Below are positions 1 through 7,746 of a stretch of DNA of 39,636 nucleotides, one piece after another. Source of the DNA: Nitrospinae bacterium RIFCSPLOWO2_12_39_16 (lineage in GTDB: Bacteria > Nitrospinota > Nitrospinia > UBA9942); assembly GCA_001805005.1 (NCBI GenBank), contig MHDO01000152.1:1-39636 (forward strand), read 5' to 3'. Under the pieces are notes generated by a model. That model was not told where the DNA came from and did not search any database. It saw only the letters and a program-made list of their open reading frames with translations. Both the position numbers and the translations under genes were made by a program. Position 1 is the stretch's first letter; each line of letters opens with the position of its first letter.

Positions 1-620
1 TTTAATGCGCGTTCTGCCTCTAATTCCGGACCGGGTTGACGATATTGTTTCCCTTCCGACGTGCCATTGAAATGTGCTTCAGTGTCAAGAAAATCCGCAT
101 CAACAAGACAAGAAAATACCATGCGAATATCCAGCATCGTGCTAACAGTGCTGTTTAATTCGTTGCCTAATAGCGTGTTTTTAATACTTGGGGTTATTCC
201 ATCAGTGAGCAGTCGGGATTTTATGACATCAAGATTTGTTTCACTTAACCGCAACTGTAGTGGATGATTCATTTCAAGTTGTTTCGGGTTGATACCACTT
301 AGATGATTTTTGCTGAGATGCTGCAAACCGATGTGATGTCCTTCTATAGCTAATGCGGCTGCTATTGCTTTATATTCACTTATCGCCGACCATGCGCCAA
401 AAGACCAATGATCAATTCCTTTTTCTTCACCTTTAAGCCTTGCCTGAAACAAATCGCCATATTTGCCGAGATCATGAAGAAGTCCAGCCAAAACTGCCTC
501 ATCTGCCAAAGGCGTATCTGCAAGTAATTCACCTGCCAACTTGCTGACTGAGGATAGATGATCAGATAGGTGATGCTTAATACCTGCTTTATTACGGCTA
601 TGCGCATATAAATCAGTCAT
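1..620 (-). CDS. cas3: Cas3-type HD nuclease (Cas3'' domain), 5' part only
   Basis: The frame is open from an ATG at 620 to the left edge (206 codons), so only the N-terminal HD domain is in view; a helicase part, if fused, would lie outside. Cas3 HD domains are metal-dependent ssDNA nucleases of type I CRISPR interference. Visible motifs: YAHS near residue 6, LLHDLGKYGDLFQ with the HD pair at 49-50, DHW at 70-72, GHHIGL at 94-99, and RMVFSCLVDADFLDTE around 166-181 carrying the conserved late Asp. This motif order fits the Cas3'' family rather than a generic HD phosphohydrolase. The start overlaps the end of a decayed Cas3-like fragment (613-792) by 8 bp. No CRISPR array or other cas gene is visible in this window, so the rest of the locus must be to the left. 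The frame checks without interruption over the whole stretch. Confidence 0.85.
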   Translation of the reverse strand, partial: MTDLYAHSRNKAGIKHHLSDHLSSVSKLAGELLADTPLADEAVLAGLLHDLGKYGDLFQARLKGEEKGIDHWSFGAWSAISEYKAIAAALAIEGHHIGLQHLSKNHLSGINPKQLEMNHPLQLRLSETNLDVIKSRLLTDGITPSIKNTLLGNELNSTVSTMLDIRMVFSCLVDADFLDTEAHFNGTSEGKQYRQPGPELEAERAL

Positions 621-792
621 TCAGAATCCCCCCCAATTGCCCCATCCCCGCCAGCCTTCCCCATTCCCCGCACCCGAATTCCGCGGCAAAAGACCCAGCC
701 AGTTCAGCAGTCCCCTTTAGATGCTCCTCAAGAGTATGCCATTTGTCTAATGGCTTTCCTTTAACGCTATGTGCGTAAAATTTTTGCAACAT
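613..792 (-). pseudogene. Decayed N-terminal fragment of a second Cas3 HD domain
   Basis: A 59-codon frame from ATG at 792. Its start, FYAHSVKGKPLDKWHTLEEH, and the following AELAGSFAAEFGCGEWGRLAGM match the usual start of a Cas3 HD domain. Where the metal-binding WHDLGK motif should follow, the protein reads GQLGGILND and stops. The DNA there (ATGGGGCAATTGGGG) looks like an ATG-TGG-CAT-GAT-TTG-GGG stretch that has lost a few bases, next to a run of seven G. I read this as a pseudogene remnant upstream of, and overlapping by 8 bp, the intact HD start at 620. The alternative is a short leader peptide retained for translational coupling. Confidence in the Cas3 resemblance is good, in the mechanism of decay only moderate. 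Confidence 0.6.
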
Positions 793-850
793 TTTTCAAA
801 AAATATTTAATAGAATGTTATTTTTATAAGATAGGCGGTCTGATTACAGG

Positions 851-1231
851 CTACAGGCTTCCAAGAAGCCTCTTGATTTCAGCTAAAAAAGCTTTTCCCT
901 CTTCAATTTTCAGCGATGCAGTTGGCTCAACGATTTCTTCCTGAATATCATAATCAGCTATCTCGCGTATCTTCCTTGCATCTATAAGCATCCTGTGGTA
1001 TTTTGAATTAATTTTTCCGGGCTTTGCAAAGTAATATCCAAATGCTGATTCAACGGCTGAATGCTTGATAACATCAATCCCTTCTGATTTCAAAAGCGCC
1101 TGCGCTGCATAATACATTGAATAATAGATTTTGCTTGCGGCATCTGACGGATAGCTGTCATCCATCAGTTTCTCCGCCACTTCAAGCGCATGTTCAGCCT
1201 TTTCAATCAGTTTTTTTACTTCCTCGGTCAT
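851..1231 (-). CDS. HEPN-domain protein of an MNT/HEPN pair
   Basis: This 126-aa, alpha-helical protein matches the HEPN family found beside minimal nucleotidyltransferases. It has the typical helix AASKIYYSMYYAAQALLKSE at about 31-50, then KHSAVESAFG and a late RKIREIADYD segment. HEPN/MNT pairs usually behave as toxin-antitoxin modules, with HEPN as RNase toxin and MNT as AMPylating antitoxin. Here the canonical RX4-6H RNase motif is not seen; the equivalent place reads REIADY, as in the pfam05168-like branch. RNase activity is therefore not supported by sequence. The start overlaps the stop of the upstream nucleotidyltransferase by 4 bp, so translation is probably coupled. Confidence 0.8.
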   Translation of the reverse strand: MTEEVKKLIEKAEHALEVAEKLMDDSYPSDAASKIYYSMYYAAQALLKSEGIDVIKHSAVESAFGYYFAKPGKINSKYHRMLIDARKIREIADYDIQEEIVEPTASLKIEEGKAFLAEIKRLLGSL

Positions 1232-1557
1232 GCTGAAATCCCCTCTTTTTCAACATGCCTATAAAAGGAAAAACCCCTTTTAAGGGCGTTGTAAAAGTGA
1301 GATTCAGAGAATACCTTGAGGGATATGATAGGCTTAAAATCATGATCCCACATAACCTGATACACTATATCTTCAAGATGTTTTTCAATTTCAGGGGTTT
1401 TTTCATCTACTAATGCAATAGCATCAAGGTCTGAATCCTCTGCTGCTTCACCTCTCACCCTTGAACCAAAAACTATGAGACGCTTCACATGGTCTGCTAA
1501 ATCCGATGTGAGTCTTCTTTTAATTTCGAATATCAAATCCCTGTCTCTATCATCCAT
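1228..1557 (-). CDS. Minimal nucleotidyltransferase (MNT, antitoxin-like)
   Basis: A 109-aa nucleotidyltransferase of the pol-beta fold. The catalytic GSRVRGEAAEDSDLDAIALV segment at residues 31-50 carries the GS motif and the two metal-binding aspartates (D43, D45). It is the first gene of a two-gene unit with the HEPN protein and overlaps it by 4 bp. A strong ribosome site (AAGGAGGAG) lies just upstream of the ATG at 1557. In characterised MNT/HEPN systems this protein adds AMP to its HEPN partner and neutralises it. That role is inferred here, because the partner lacks the RNase motif on which toxicity depends. Confidence 0.85.
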   Translation of the reverse strand: MDDRDRDLIFEIKRRLTSDLADHVKRLIVFGSRVRGEAAEDSDLDAIALVDEKTPEIEKHLEDIVYQVMWDHDFKPIISLKVFSESHFYNALKRGFSFYRHVEKEGISA

Positions 1558-1876
1558 AACATCTCCTCCTTATCTGCAGAATACTGACATTCAGCCCCAA
1601 AAACAGTTTAGCCTTAAAATAATCTCAAGGCAAGGTCATTTTTCGTCCTTATTTTTTTACCAAAATTTTAGGCGCATGGAACACCTTATATAGATAAGAA
1701 ATATACTTTCCCAAATCATACCTCAACCTCGCCAGATATACCCACTCCCCGCATCCGATAATCCCCCATCAAGTTCTCTCCAATAAAAAACACAAGCTTC
1801 CCTATGACAAAACAGATGGTTAAATCTACACCTCCCAGTAAAAACTGTCAATTCTTTCTTATGTCCATTTTTCCAA
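1558..1876. other. Intergenic region between MNT/HEPN and VapBC
   Basis: About 320 bases between two divergent toxin-antitoxin-like units. The left end holds the ribosome site of the minus-strand nucleotidyltransferase. The right end leads into the VapBC promoter. I see no credible gene: frames on both strands here lack a ribosome site and resemble no family. Confidence 0.5.
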
Positions 1877-1905
1877 TTGACATAGTTACTATTATAGTCT
1901 ATATT
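1877..1905 (+). promoter_or_regulatory. Sigma-70 promoter of vapBC with direct-repeat operator candidate
   Basis: TTGACA at 1877-1882, a 17-base spacer, and TATATT at 1900-1905 form a near-consensus promoter ending about 20 bases before the antitoxin ATG at 1925. The 8-mer TATTATAG occurs at 1890-1897 and again at 1902-1909, spaced 12 bases and straddling the -10. Antitoxins of this class bind their own promoters, so the repeat is a plausible autoregulation site (inference). Confidence 0.7.
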
Positions 1906-1924
1906 ATAGCGAAAGGAGGGCGGC

Positions 1925-2200
1925 ATGAAAACTTTAACGGCACTTGATTTAAGGAAAAAACTCGGCTCTGTTCTTGACGATGTATCAATGAAAGGCGAGG
2001 AGGTAATCATATCAAGGGCAAATAAGCCCCTTGCCGTAATAATCTCCATAGAAGAATATGAGGAAAAAGTCCAGAAAAAACACAGGGAGAAAAAACTCGT
2101 TGATGTAGCGGCAGAAATGGACAGATGGAAAAAGAAGCATCTTAAAGAAACCAGGATAGATACTGTAAAAGCCATCAGGAAAATCAGAGAGGGCAGATGA
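1925..2200 (+). CDS. Phd/YefM-type antitoxin
   Basis: A 91-aa protein whose first 50 residues have the Phd/YefM fold signature: TALDLRKKLGSVLDDV, then a turn and EEVIISRANKPLAVIISIEE. The charged C-terminal half (KKHREKKLVDVAAEMDRWKK) would wrap the toxin. It probably binds its own promoter and neutralises the PIN-domain protein encoded next, which it overlaps by 4 bp. The start is fixed by GAAAGGAGGGCGGC before ATG and by the promoter at 1877-1905. Phd-type antitoxins paired with VapC-type toxins are common. Confidence 0.88.
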   Translation: MKTLTALDLRKKLGSVLDDVSMKGEEVIISRANKPLAVIISIEEYEEKVQKKHREKKLVDVAAEMDRWKKKHLKETRIDTVKAIRKIREGR

Positions 2201-2601
2201 TAGTCCTTGATGCCTCCGTTGTCCTTAAGTGGATATTTGGAGATGAAGACAGGGAAGAAAAGGCAAGGCTTTTCAGGGAAAACCACACTTCAGGCAAAGA
2301 TACCATAGCTGTCCATAATCTCTTTTTCTATGAGATAGCAAATGTCTTTTCAACTAAAACAAGGCTGAGTTATAATGACGCTTCCGATGCCTTTTCCCTT
2401 ATATGGGATTTTGATTTTGATGTCTTTGGTTTCGGACAAAATGAATATCTTAGCTCAATATACCTTTCAAAGCGTTATGGCATAACCCTCTATGATGCAT
2501 CTTATATAGAACTTGCACAGAGATTGAAATGCAGATTCATTACTGCCGACAGAAAACTCTATGAAAAGGTAAAGGGGATAAGTGGAATTGAACTTCTGTA
2601 A
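2197..2601 (+). CDS. vapC: PIN-domain toxin ribonuclease, VapC-like
   Basis: A 134-aa PIN-domain protein. The acidic metal-binding residues of the family are in place: D5 (VLDASV), E46 (FYEIANV), D100 (LYDASYIELA) and D118 (ITADRKL). PIN toxins are magnesium-dependent RNases that cut tRNA or rRNA when freed from the antitoxin. The ATG overlaps the antitoxin stop by 4 bp (ATGA), as usual for coupled pairs. All catalytic residues are present, so the toxin looks intact. The gene ends without an obvious hairpin terminator. Confidence 0.9.
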   Translation: MIVLDASVVLKWIFGDEDREEKARLFRENHTSGKDTIAVHNLFFYEIANVFSTKTRLSYNDASDAFSLIWDFDFDVFGFGQNEYLSSIYLSKRYGITLYDASYIELAQRLKCRFITADRKLYEKVKGISGIELL

Positions 2602-2709
2602 TATACCCCAATCATGCCACACAACTTCAACCCTAAATTCAATCCGATTTTACCCAACTTAAGCCAACTTGCTTAATAATGAATCATTTGATACAATTCA
2701 AAAAATCCA

Positions 2710-3582
2710 ATGAAATATCTATTTAAAATCACAACATTCCTCTTTTTATCAATCTTCTACCTTGCAGATTCAGTTTACCCCCACACCTATTTCCAACGGT
2801 TACCGATGCCCATTCGAAACGACTCAACTTCCGCAGGAATAGGTGTGGGGGTTGACCTGCCGGAGGAATCTCTCTATTACGATATTAGTTTTTTGTGGTT
2901 TAAAAAGGCTGCTGAAGGAAAAATAACATTTAAGAAAAATAATAATGATAGTAATTATACTGCTGTATTAGAGGCGGAGACACTTGGGTTTATAGGCTTC
3001 ATCACAAGTTATCGCAAATATTTATACATCTCACATCTCAGATATGATGAGAATCTTAATAGATTAATATCCACAAAATTTGAAAGGATTGAGATTGTAG
3101 GAAATAAGATATGGCAGTCTGCCACTCTTATAGACTATGAAAGCAATAAGATAAACTGGAAGTCTTCTTTCATGCAAAAACTCTTAAAGGAGACTGTTGA
3201 AGAGATACCTTCTGATACAATCTATGATGATATTCTTTCTGCACTATTTAATTTCAGATTTGGATTCCTCGGGAATATTGAGAAAGGAAAAGATTATATT
3301 GTTAAAGGAATTCCTGATAAGGGGATTGTGAACTATTCCATTCATGTGTCCTCACATGGAGAGGAGATTCCTGTAAGGAAAAGATTGGGTATAGAAAAAG
3401 AGGACGGTTATATGCTTCTGGTAAAAATCCCCAGAGCGATATTCAAATCAAAAGGGATTGTCTGGATATGGTTTACCAAAGACCTGCTTCCTATAACAGC
3501 AACAGTTGAAGATGCTGTTATATTCGGCGATATAACAGGCGTATTAAATAACAATAGGCAACCCAATCTCTCATTACTATAA
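2710..3582 (+). CDS. DUF3108-like exported protein
   Basis: A 290-aa protein with an N-terminal signal peptide (hydrophobic LFKITTFLFLSIFYLADSVY). Its body resembles DUF3108: a YDISFLWFKKAAEGKITF strand pattern near residue 60, a DILSALFNFR helix near 177, and a closing VEDAVIFGDITGVL. DUF3108 proteins are periplasmic or outer-membrane-associated and predicted beta-rich (LolA/VioE-like fold); their function is not settled. The gene lies 14 bases upstream of fabI on the same strand, so the two may be co-transcribed. No strong ribosome site is visible before the ATG, and no haem motif is present. Confidence 0.7.
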   Translation: MKYLFKITTFLFLSIFYLADSVYPHTYFQRLPMPIRNDSTSAGIGVGVDLPEESLYYDISFLWFKKAAEGKITFKKNNNDSNYTAVLEAETLGFIGFITSYRKYLYISHLRYDENLNRLISTKFERIEIVGNKIWQSATLIDYESNKINWKSSFMQKLLKETVEEIPSDTIYDDILSALFNFRFGFLGNIEKGKDYIVKGIPDKGIVNYSIHVSSHGEEIPVRKRLGIEKEDGYMLLVKIPRAIFKSKGIVWIWFTKDLLPITATVEDAVIFGDITGVLNNNRQPNLSLL

Positions 3583-3596
3583 TTATTGGAGGATAT

Positions 3597-4367
3597 ATGG
3601 GATTAATGGATGGTAAAAAGGGTATTGTATTTGGTGTGGCAAATGAGAGGAGTATTGCATGGGCATGTGCCAAACAATTGGCAGATGCAGGGGCTGAGGT
3701 TGCATTTACATATCAAAATGAAATCTTAGAAAAAAGGGTAAGACCATTGGCAGAGAGTGTTGGTGCAAAAATTATTGAGCCGTGTGATGTAAGCAAAAAT
3801 GAGCAGGTTGAGTCAGTTTTTAAAAAAATCAGCGATAGTTTTCAGGGGCTTGATTTCATGATACATTCCCTTGCATTTGCAAATAAAGATGAACTTTCAG
3901 GGAGATATATTAATACAAGCAGAGAAGGGTTTTTACTGGCAATGGATGTGAGTGTCTATTCCCTCACTCTATTGTGCAGGCATGCCGAACCTCTTATGAA
4001 TGGAAGAAATGGGAGCATTGTTACATTGACATATTATGGGGCAGAAAAGGTAATACCAAATTATAATGTTATGGGGGTGGCAAAGGCAGGGCTTGAGGCG
4101 AGTGTCCGCTATCTGTCATCCGATATGGGACAGAATGGCATCAGGGTAAATGCAATATCTGCAGGACCAATAAAGACACTTGCCGCATCAGGTATTGCAG
4201 GGCTTAGAACTATGCTGGAACATTGCGGTGAAAAATCACCATTAAAAAGGAATATTACAGCCGAAGAAGTTGGTAAGACAGCACTCTATCTATGCAGTGA
4301 CCTCTCAAGTGGTGTAACTGGCGAGATTATATATGTTGATGCAGGATATAATATAATCGGCATGTAA
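3597..4367 (+). CDS. fabI: Enoyl-[acyl-carrier-protein] reductase (NADH), FabI
   Basis: FabI reduces trans-2-enoyl-ACP in the last step of each fatty-acid elongation cycle, in the cytoplasm. The 256-aa length matches the family. The atypical short-chain dehydrogenase nucleotide motif is at the start (GIVFGVANERSIAWACAKQL). The catalytic set falls at the same positions as in the E. coli enzyme: Y146 in TLTYYGAE, Y156 and K163 in NYNVMGVAKAG. The acyl-binding loop ISAGPIKTLAASGI is present. A good ribosome site (TTGGAGGATAT) precedes the ATG. The gene ends 12 bases from the stop of the convergent cytochrome b gene, with no visible terminator between them. Confidence 0.96.
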   Translation: MGLMDGKKGIVFGVANERSIAWACAKQLADAGAEVAFTYQNEILEKRVRPLAESVGAKIIEPCDVSKNEQVESVFKKISDSFQGLDFMIHSLAFANKDELSGRYINTSREGFLLAMDVSVYSLTLLCRHAEPLMNGRNGSIVTLTYYGAEKVIPNYNVMGVAKAGLEASVRYLSSDMGQNGIRVNAISAGPIKTLAASGIAGLRTMLEHCGEKSPLKRNITAEEVGKTALYLCSDLSSGVTGEIIYVDAGYNIIGM

Positions 4368-4379
4368 CCCCACACACAC

Positions 4380-5378
4380 CTATCCCATGTGATGCCCTGC
4401 TGATGTAATCATTCCATTTATTATAAGTCCAATCATTATCAGGAATATTATAATAAATACTGCAATCGCTGTCTTTCTTTCCCCGAGCTTTATTGAACTG
4501 TTTCTGTCAAAAAAAGGTAAAAGGATTAGTGGTGTAAATATTATAAAAGGGGCAAATATCAGAGAATATACCCAGATATTTTCTAATGAATATAGCCACA
4601 GGAACATCCATGGCGGTTTTGTAACCTCAATCCCTTCTACTGGCTCCCCCCCAAGCGAAGGCTCTATTATAAGGGCAAAGATAGAAATAATTAAAAGTGT
4701 AAATAGTCCATATTTTATCAACTGCCTTATATGGGAAGTAAAATCTACCATTCTTTCTTCTCCTCCTGACGGCAGCGGAGAAATTCTATGTATTTTTATA
4801 AGAAAAACATGGACTGATAACAAGAAGATAGTAAGAATTGGCAGAATTGAGATGTGAAGTGTATAAAACCTCCCCAATATATTGACTCTTGAAAATTCTG
4901 AAGAAAATATATTTCCAATAGCTCCAAGTTTTTCCATCGCCCACAGATGATGATGTAGTGCCTCATAACCCTCCTGGTCCCACTTTAAGACAGTCCCGGT
5001 AAATATAAATCCTCCTGCTAATGAAAGAAGTAATACACCGCTAAGCCAGGTAAATTCCCTCGGTTTTTTATATGATGCGGTTAAAAATACTCTGATTAGA
5101 TGCAGCGATACTGTTACAGTAATTATCTGAACTGCCCAATAGTGTATCCCTCTTATAAACCACCCAAGATATACTTCATCCTTTATATATGAGATACTCT
5201 TATTGGCATCTGAGACAGCAGGATTATAGAATTGAGTAAGAATAAAACCACTTATAAATAGAATAACAAGAGATATTAGTGTAATGCCTCCAAGTGTATA
5301 GGGTATTTTGTTGGCATGGGAAGGAATTTGATAGTGAAAAGAATTTATTCCTAATGACTCTTTAAATTTATCAACCAT
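4380..5378 (-). CDS. Cytochrome b (b6/bc1-type, N- and C-domains fused), Rieske-less context
   Basis: A 332-aa integral membrane dihaem cytochrome b of the quinol-oxidising bc/b6f superfamily. Haem ligands are visible as H79/H93 (14 apart) and H175/H190 (15 apart, the b6-like spacing). The C-terminal subunit-IV-like part begins after about residue 215. The quinol-site PEWY motif is replaced by KPPWMFLWLY. No Rieske iron-sulphur gene is nearby. Instead a small anchored protein overlaps its start by 8 bp and a 26-haem cytochrome lies just upstream, suggesting a menaquinol:multihaem cytochrome c oxidoreductase, similar in idea to Cbc complexes. The segment ISPLPSGGEERM near 199-210 resembles a translated dispersed repeat in a loop between membrane segments. 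Confidence 0.85.
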   Translation of the reverse strand: MVDKFKESLGINSFHYQIPSHANKIPYTLGGITLISLVILFISGFILTQFYNPAVSDANKSISYIKDEVYLGWFIRGIHYWAVQIITVTVSLHLIRVFLTASYKKPREFTWLSGVLLLSLAGGFIFTGTVLKWDQEGYEALHHHLWAMEKLGAIGNIFSSEFSRVNILGRFYTLHISILPILTIFLLSVHVFLIKIHRISPLPSGGEERMVDFTSHIRQLIKYGLFTLLIISIFALIIEPSLGGEPVEGIEVTKPPWMFLWLYSLENIWVYSLIFAPFIIFTPLILLPFFDRNSSIKLGERKTAIAVFIIIFLIMIGLIINGMITSAGHHMG

Positions 5379-5709
5379 CTCTATCCCTCTCTCTCCAATA
5401 AAATGAAACTAACCCCCAAACAACTGCATTAAATCCTGCAAAAACAACTGCAACATTATAACCCTGCTTCTCGCCAATCTGGATTGCATTAAACGAGCCT
5501 GTCTTTACTATTTTTGTGTGCCCATGTCCCTCATGTGAAACAGGAGGTAATGCAACTGCCTTCTCCTCTATGCCTTTGTCCTTTGGTTCTGCAACAGTTT
5601 CAGTACTCTTATCCACATGTTTTTCCTTTCCATGCGGATAGGCATCTTCTGCCCATATACATGCCATACAAAAAACTAACATCATTAGAAGTATTTTATA
5701 ACTCTTCAT
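5371..5709 (-). CDS. Small anchored periplasmic protein, putative cytochrome b partner
   Basis: A 112-aa protein of unknown family. It starts with a signal or anchor segment (KILLMMLVFCMACIWAEDA). A charged, proline-containing linker with a His cluster (SHEGHGHTK, about 58-66) follows, then one C-terminal membrane helix (VAVVFAGFNAVVWGLVSFYW) and a basic/acidic tail RERDRDG. It lies 12 bases after the 26-haem cytochrome and overlaps the cytochrome b start by 8 bp, so it is probably a structural subunit of that complex. The His-rich stretch might bind metal or provide a haem ligand, but nothing in the sequence proves it. Confidence 0.65.
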   Translation of the reverse strand: MKSYKILLMMLVFCMACIWAEDAYPHGKEKHVDKSTETVAEPKDKGIEEKAVALPPVSHEGHGHTKIVKTGSFNAIQIGEKQGYNVAVVFAGFNAVVWGLVSFYWRERDRDG

Positions 5710-5721
5710 ATATCATCTTTC

Positions 5722-7746
5722 CTATTTTGAGTCAGGATGGCATTCTATACATCTGTTATCTTCAAAAGGTTTATGAAGAATTGTATGAAGAAGATTCTTG
5801 TTTTTAGAGAAATGAGACTCGTGACAGGAGGTACAATTCCCCTCCTTTAAAGGAATATTTCCGTGCCGCTGTATAAAACCTTTATCTGTTTTTTCATGAC
5901 AATTTGAGCATAGTGTCAGGTTATCAGACAGCAGCAGATTTTCCTCTTTTGCATAGTGGGGATGGTGGCATTTCAGACACTCGCCTTCATCAACTGGCTT
6001 ATGAATAAAACTGCCAGGGGTCGCCAGTTTATCAGCAATATCTTTATGACAGGAGAGACAGAGGACTTTCACAGACCTCTTTAAATAGCCCTTTATCTTG
6101 CCTCCATGAGAATTATGACATACCATACATTTACCCTCTGATAAAGGGATATGGGTATGTTTCATGGCGGCAAGCCCTACCTTTGTATCTTTATGACAGC
6201 CATAACAGAGTTCCGGTTCGTCATCTATCAATTGGTTATTTCTATTGCTGGCATGCGAGTCATGGCAGCTATAGCAATTCCCATCTTTATATGGACCATG
6301 CACAGCATCCTTTCCCCATTCCTTTTCCATATTGGTATGGCAGTTAAAACAAAGGTCCTCCTTTTTTTGCGTCAGCATCCCGTCTATATTAGAGCCATGA
6401 GGTTTATGACACTTTGCACAATCCCCATTTTTTAGCGGAGTATGGGTGCTAAATTTCTCAGATTTTTTCTTTATTTCATTATGGCACATATAGCAGATAT
6501 TCCCTTTCTCTGCAATAAGGCTATTTTCAAAGTCCGAGGCATGAGGGGAGTGGCATGCAATACATTTTCCTTCAGCAACAGGAGTGTGCGAAACCGTATT
6601 TTTAAAATTATCTTCTTTGTGACATTTGTAGCAAAGCATTCCGCCTGCATATTTCAGCCCCTTCTCTTGTTCGGAGGCATGGGGGTCGTGACAATCGGAA
6701 CAATTGTTTTTAGTCAAAGCCGTATGAATATATTTTTTCTTATGTTCTTTTTTTTGTTTTTCATGACAGCTATAGCATAGTTCTTTTTCAGGGCTTCTCA
6801 ATCCATTCTTATAATCTGATGCATGCGGACTATGACAAGACAGACATCTGCCATCTTTGACTGGGGCGTGGATATGTGCTTTTTGAAAGGACTCTTTCTT
6901 ATCAGAATGACATTTATAACATAGGGCATCTCCTTCTATCTTCATCCCCAGAGGTAATTTTGAGTCTGAGGGATTATGACAGGAACCGCAATCTAATTCG
7001 GCAAACGGCTTGTGAATATTCTCTCTTAACAGCTTTTCATTTGACGAAGAATGTGATGCATGGCAACTTGTACAATCACTATCTTCAAAAGGGTAATCCT
7101 TATGGGCTGCTTTTAACTCTATATTCACCTTGTGACAGTCCAGACATAATTGTCTAACAGGCATGGTGAGCCCGTGGGGACTATCCGATGAGTGAGGGTC
7201 ATGACACTTTATACATCCCTCTTCCTGGGGTTTATGAATCTTTTTTTTCTGATAATCCTCTTTACTGTGACAGTTAAAACAAAGGTCATTCCCAGCTATG
7301 CGTAATAATTTCTTTGTCTTTGATGAGTGTGGACTATGGCAGATTAAACAGTCTTTCTTTTTTAACGGGTCGTGCAGGTTTTTCTTTTCAAGCCTGACTT
7401 TATCTTTTTCATGGCAGTTATAACACAGGGCAGACCCTTGATTTTTTAAATAAAGTGCACCTATGGCACCATGAGGGATGTGGCACCCTTCACAAAGCTT
7501 CTGCGTTACAGGAATATGCTGACTCTCATCGCTGGAAAATTTCTTGTATTCTTTCTGATGGCAGTCAACACATGTCCTCCTTACAATGGCCACCTTTGGA
7601 GGTATGCAACTGTAAGACGCAAGGAGCAGGAGACAAGAAGCAAGAAGCAAGAAGCCAGACTTTTTGCTTCTTGTATCTTGTTTCTTACATCTTGTTTCTT
7701 GCATCTTGTTTCTTACCTCTTGTTTCTTACTTCTTGCCTCTTGCAT
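5722..7746 (-). CDS. 26-haem c-type cytochrome of the doubled-CXXCH family
   Basis: I count 26 CXXCH sites in 674 aa. They come as alternating pairs (LCYxCH, then about 20-25 residues, then GxCxxCHxPHxS), the doubled-CXXCH pattern of exported multihaem cytochromes. Extra histidines (CHSPHAS, HTPxxxGxC) supply axial ligands. It should act as a periplasmic or surface electron wire. The N-terminus (about residues 1-50) is encoded by repeat DNA: MQEARSKKQEVRNKMQETR and so on, then a hydrophobic stretch with possible lipobox cysteines at C38 (LLASC) or C47. Translation may really begin at the internal Met 15. Its start overlaps the PPIase stop by 20 bp. Genes for a small anchored protein and cytochrome b follow, suggesting it accepts electrons from that membrane unit. 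Confidence 0.92.
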   Translation of the reverse strand: MQEARSKKQEVRNKMQETRCKKQDTRSKKSGFLLLASCLLLLASYSCIPPKVAIVRRTCVDCHQKEYKKFSSDESQHIPVTQKLCEGCHIPHGAIGALYLKNQGSALCYNCHEKDKVRLEKKNLHDPLKKKDCLICHSPHSSKTKKLLRIAGNDLCFNCHSKEDYQKKKIHKPQEEGCIKCHDPHSSDSPHGLTMPVRQLCLDCHKVNIELKAAHKDYPFEDSDCTSCHASHSSSNEKLLRENIHKPFAELDCGSCHNPSDSKLPLGMKIEGDALCYKCHSDKKESFQKAHIHAPVKDGRCLSCHSPHASDYKNGLRSPEKELCYSCHEKQKKEHKKKYIHTALTKNNCSDCHDPHASEQEKGLKYAGGMLCYKCHKEDNFKNTVSHTPVAEGKCIACHSPHASDFENSLIAEKGNICYMCHNEIKKKSEKFSTHTPLKNGDCAKCHKPHGSNIDGMLTQKKEDLCFNCHTNMEKEWGKDAVHGPYKDGNCYSCHDSHASNRNNQLIDDEPELCYGCHKDTKVGLAAMKHTHIPLSEGKCMVCHNSHGGKIKGYLKRSVKVLCLSCHKDIADKLATPGSFIHKPVDEGECLKCHHPHYAKEENLLLSDNLTLCSNCHEKTDKGFIQRHGNIPLKEGNCTSCHESHFSKNKNLLHTILHKPFEDNRCIECHPDSK
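7619..7745. repeat. CAAGAAG/CTTCTTG heptad-like repeat forming an inverted pair
   Basis: Left arm: tandem CAAGAAG units at about 7634-7655. Right arm: CTTCTTGTATCTTGTTTCTTA units continuing to 7745. The two arms are complementary and could fold back. The whole element is translated on the minus strand as the basic and hydrophobic N-terminus of the 26-haem cytochrome. Confidence 0.85.

Noticed and set aside
380-607. Minus-strand frame within the cas3 stretch
   Set aside because: It is an alternative frame of the Cas3 HD gene; only the frame starting at 620 shows the HD motifs.
1723-2286. Long minus-strand frame over the VapBC genes
   Set aside because: It is antisense to the antitoxin and the start of the toxin, which have family motifs, a promoter and a ribosome site. 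The frame itself resembles nothing.
6151-6780. Plus-strand frames opposite the 26-haem gene
   Set aside because: They are shadows of the CXXCH repeats on the other strand, with no ribosome sites or family features.
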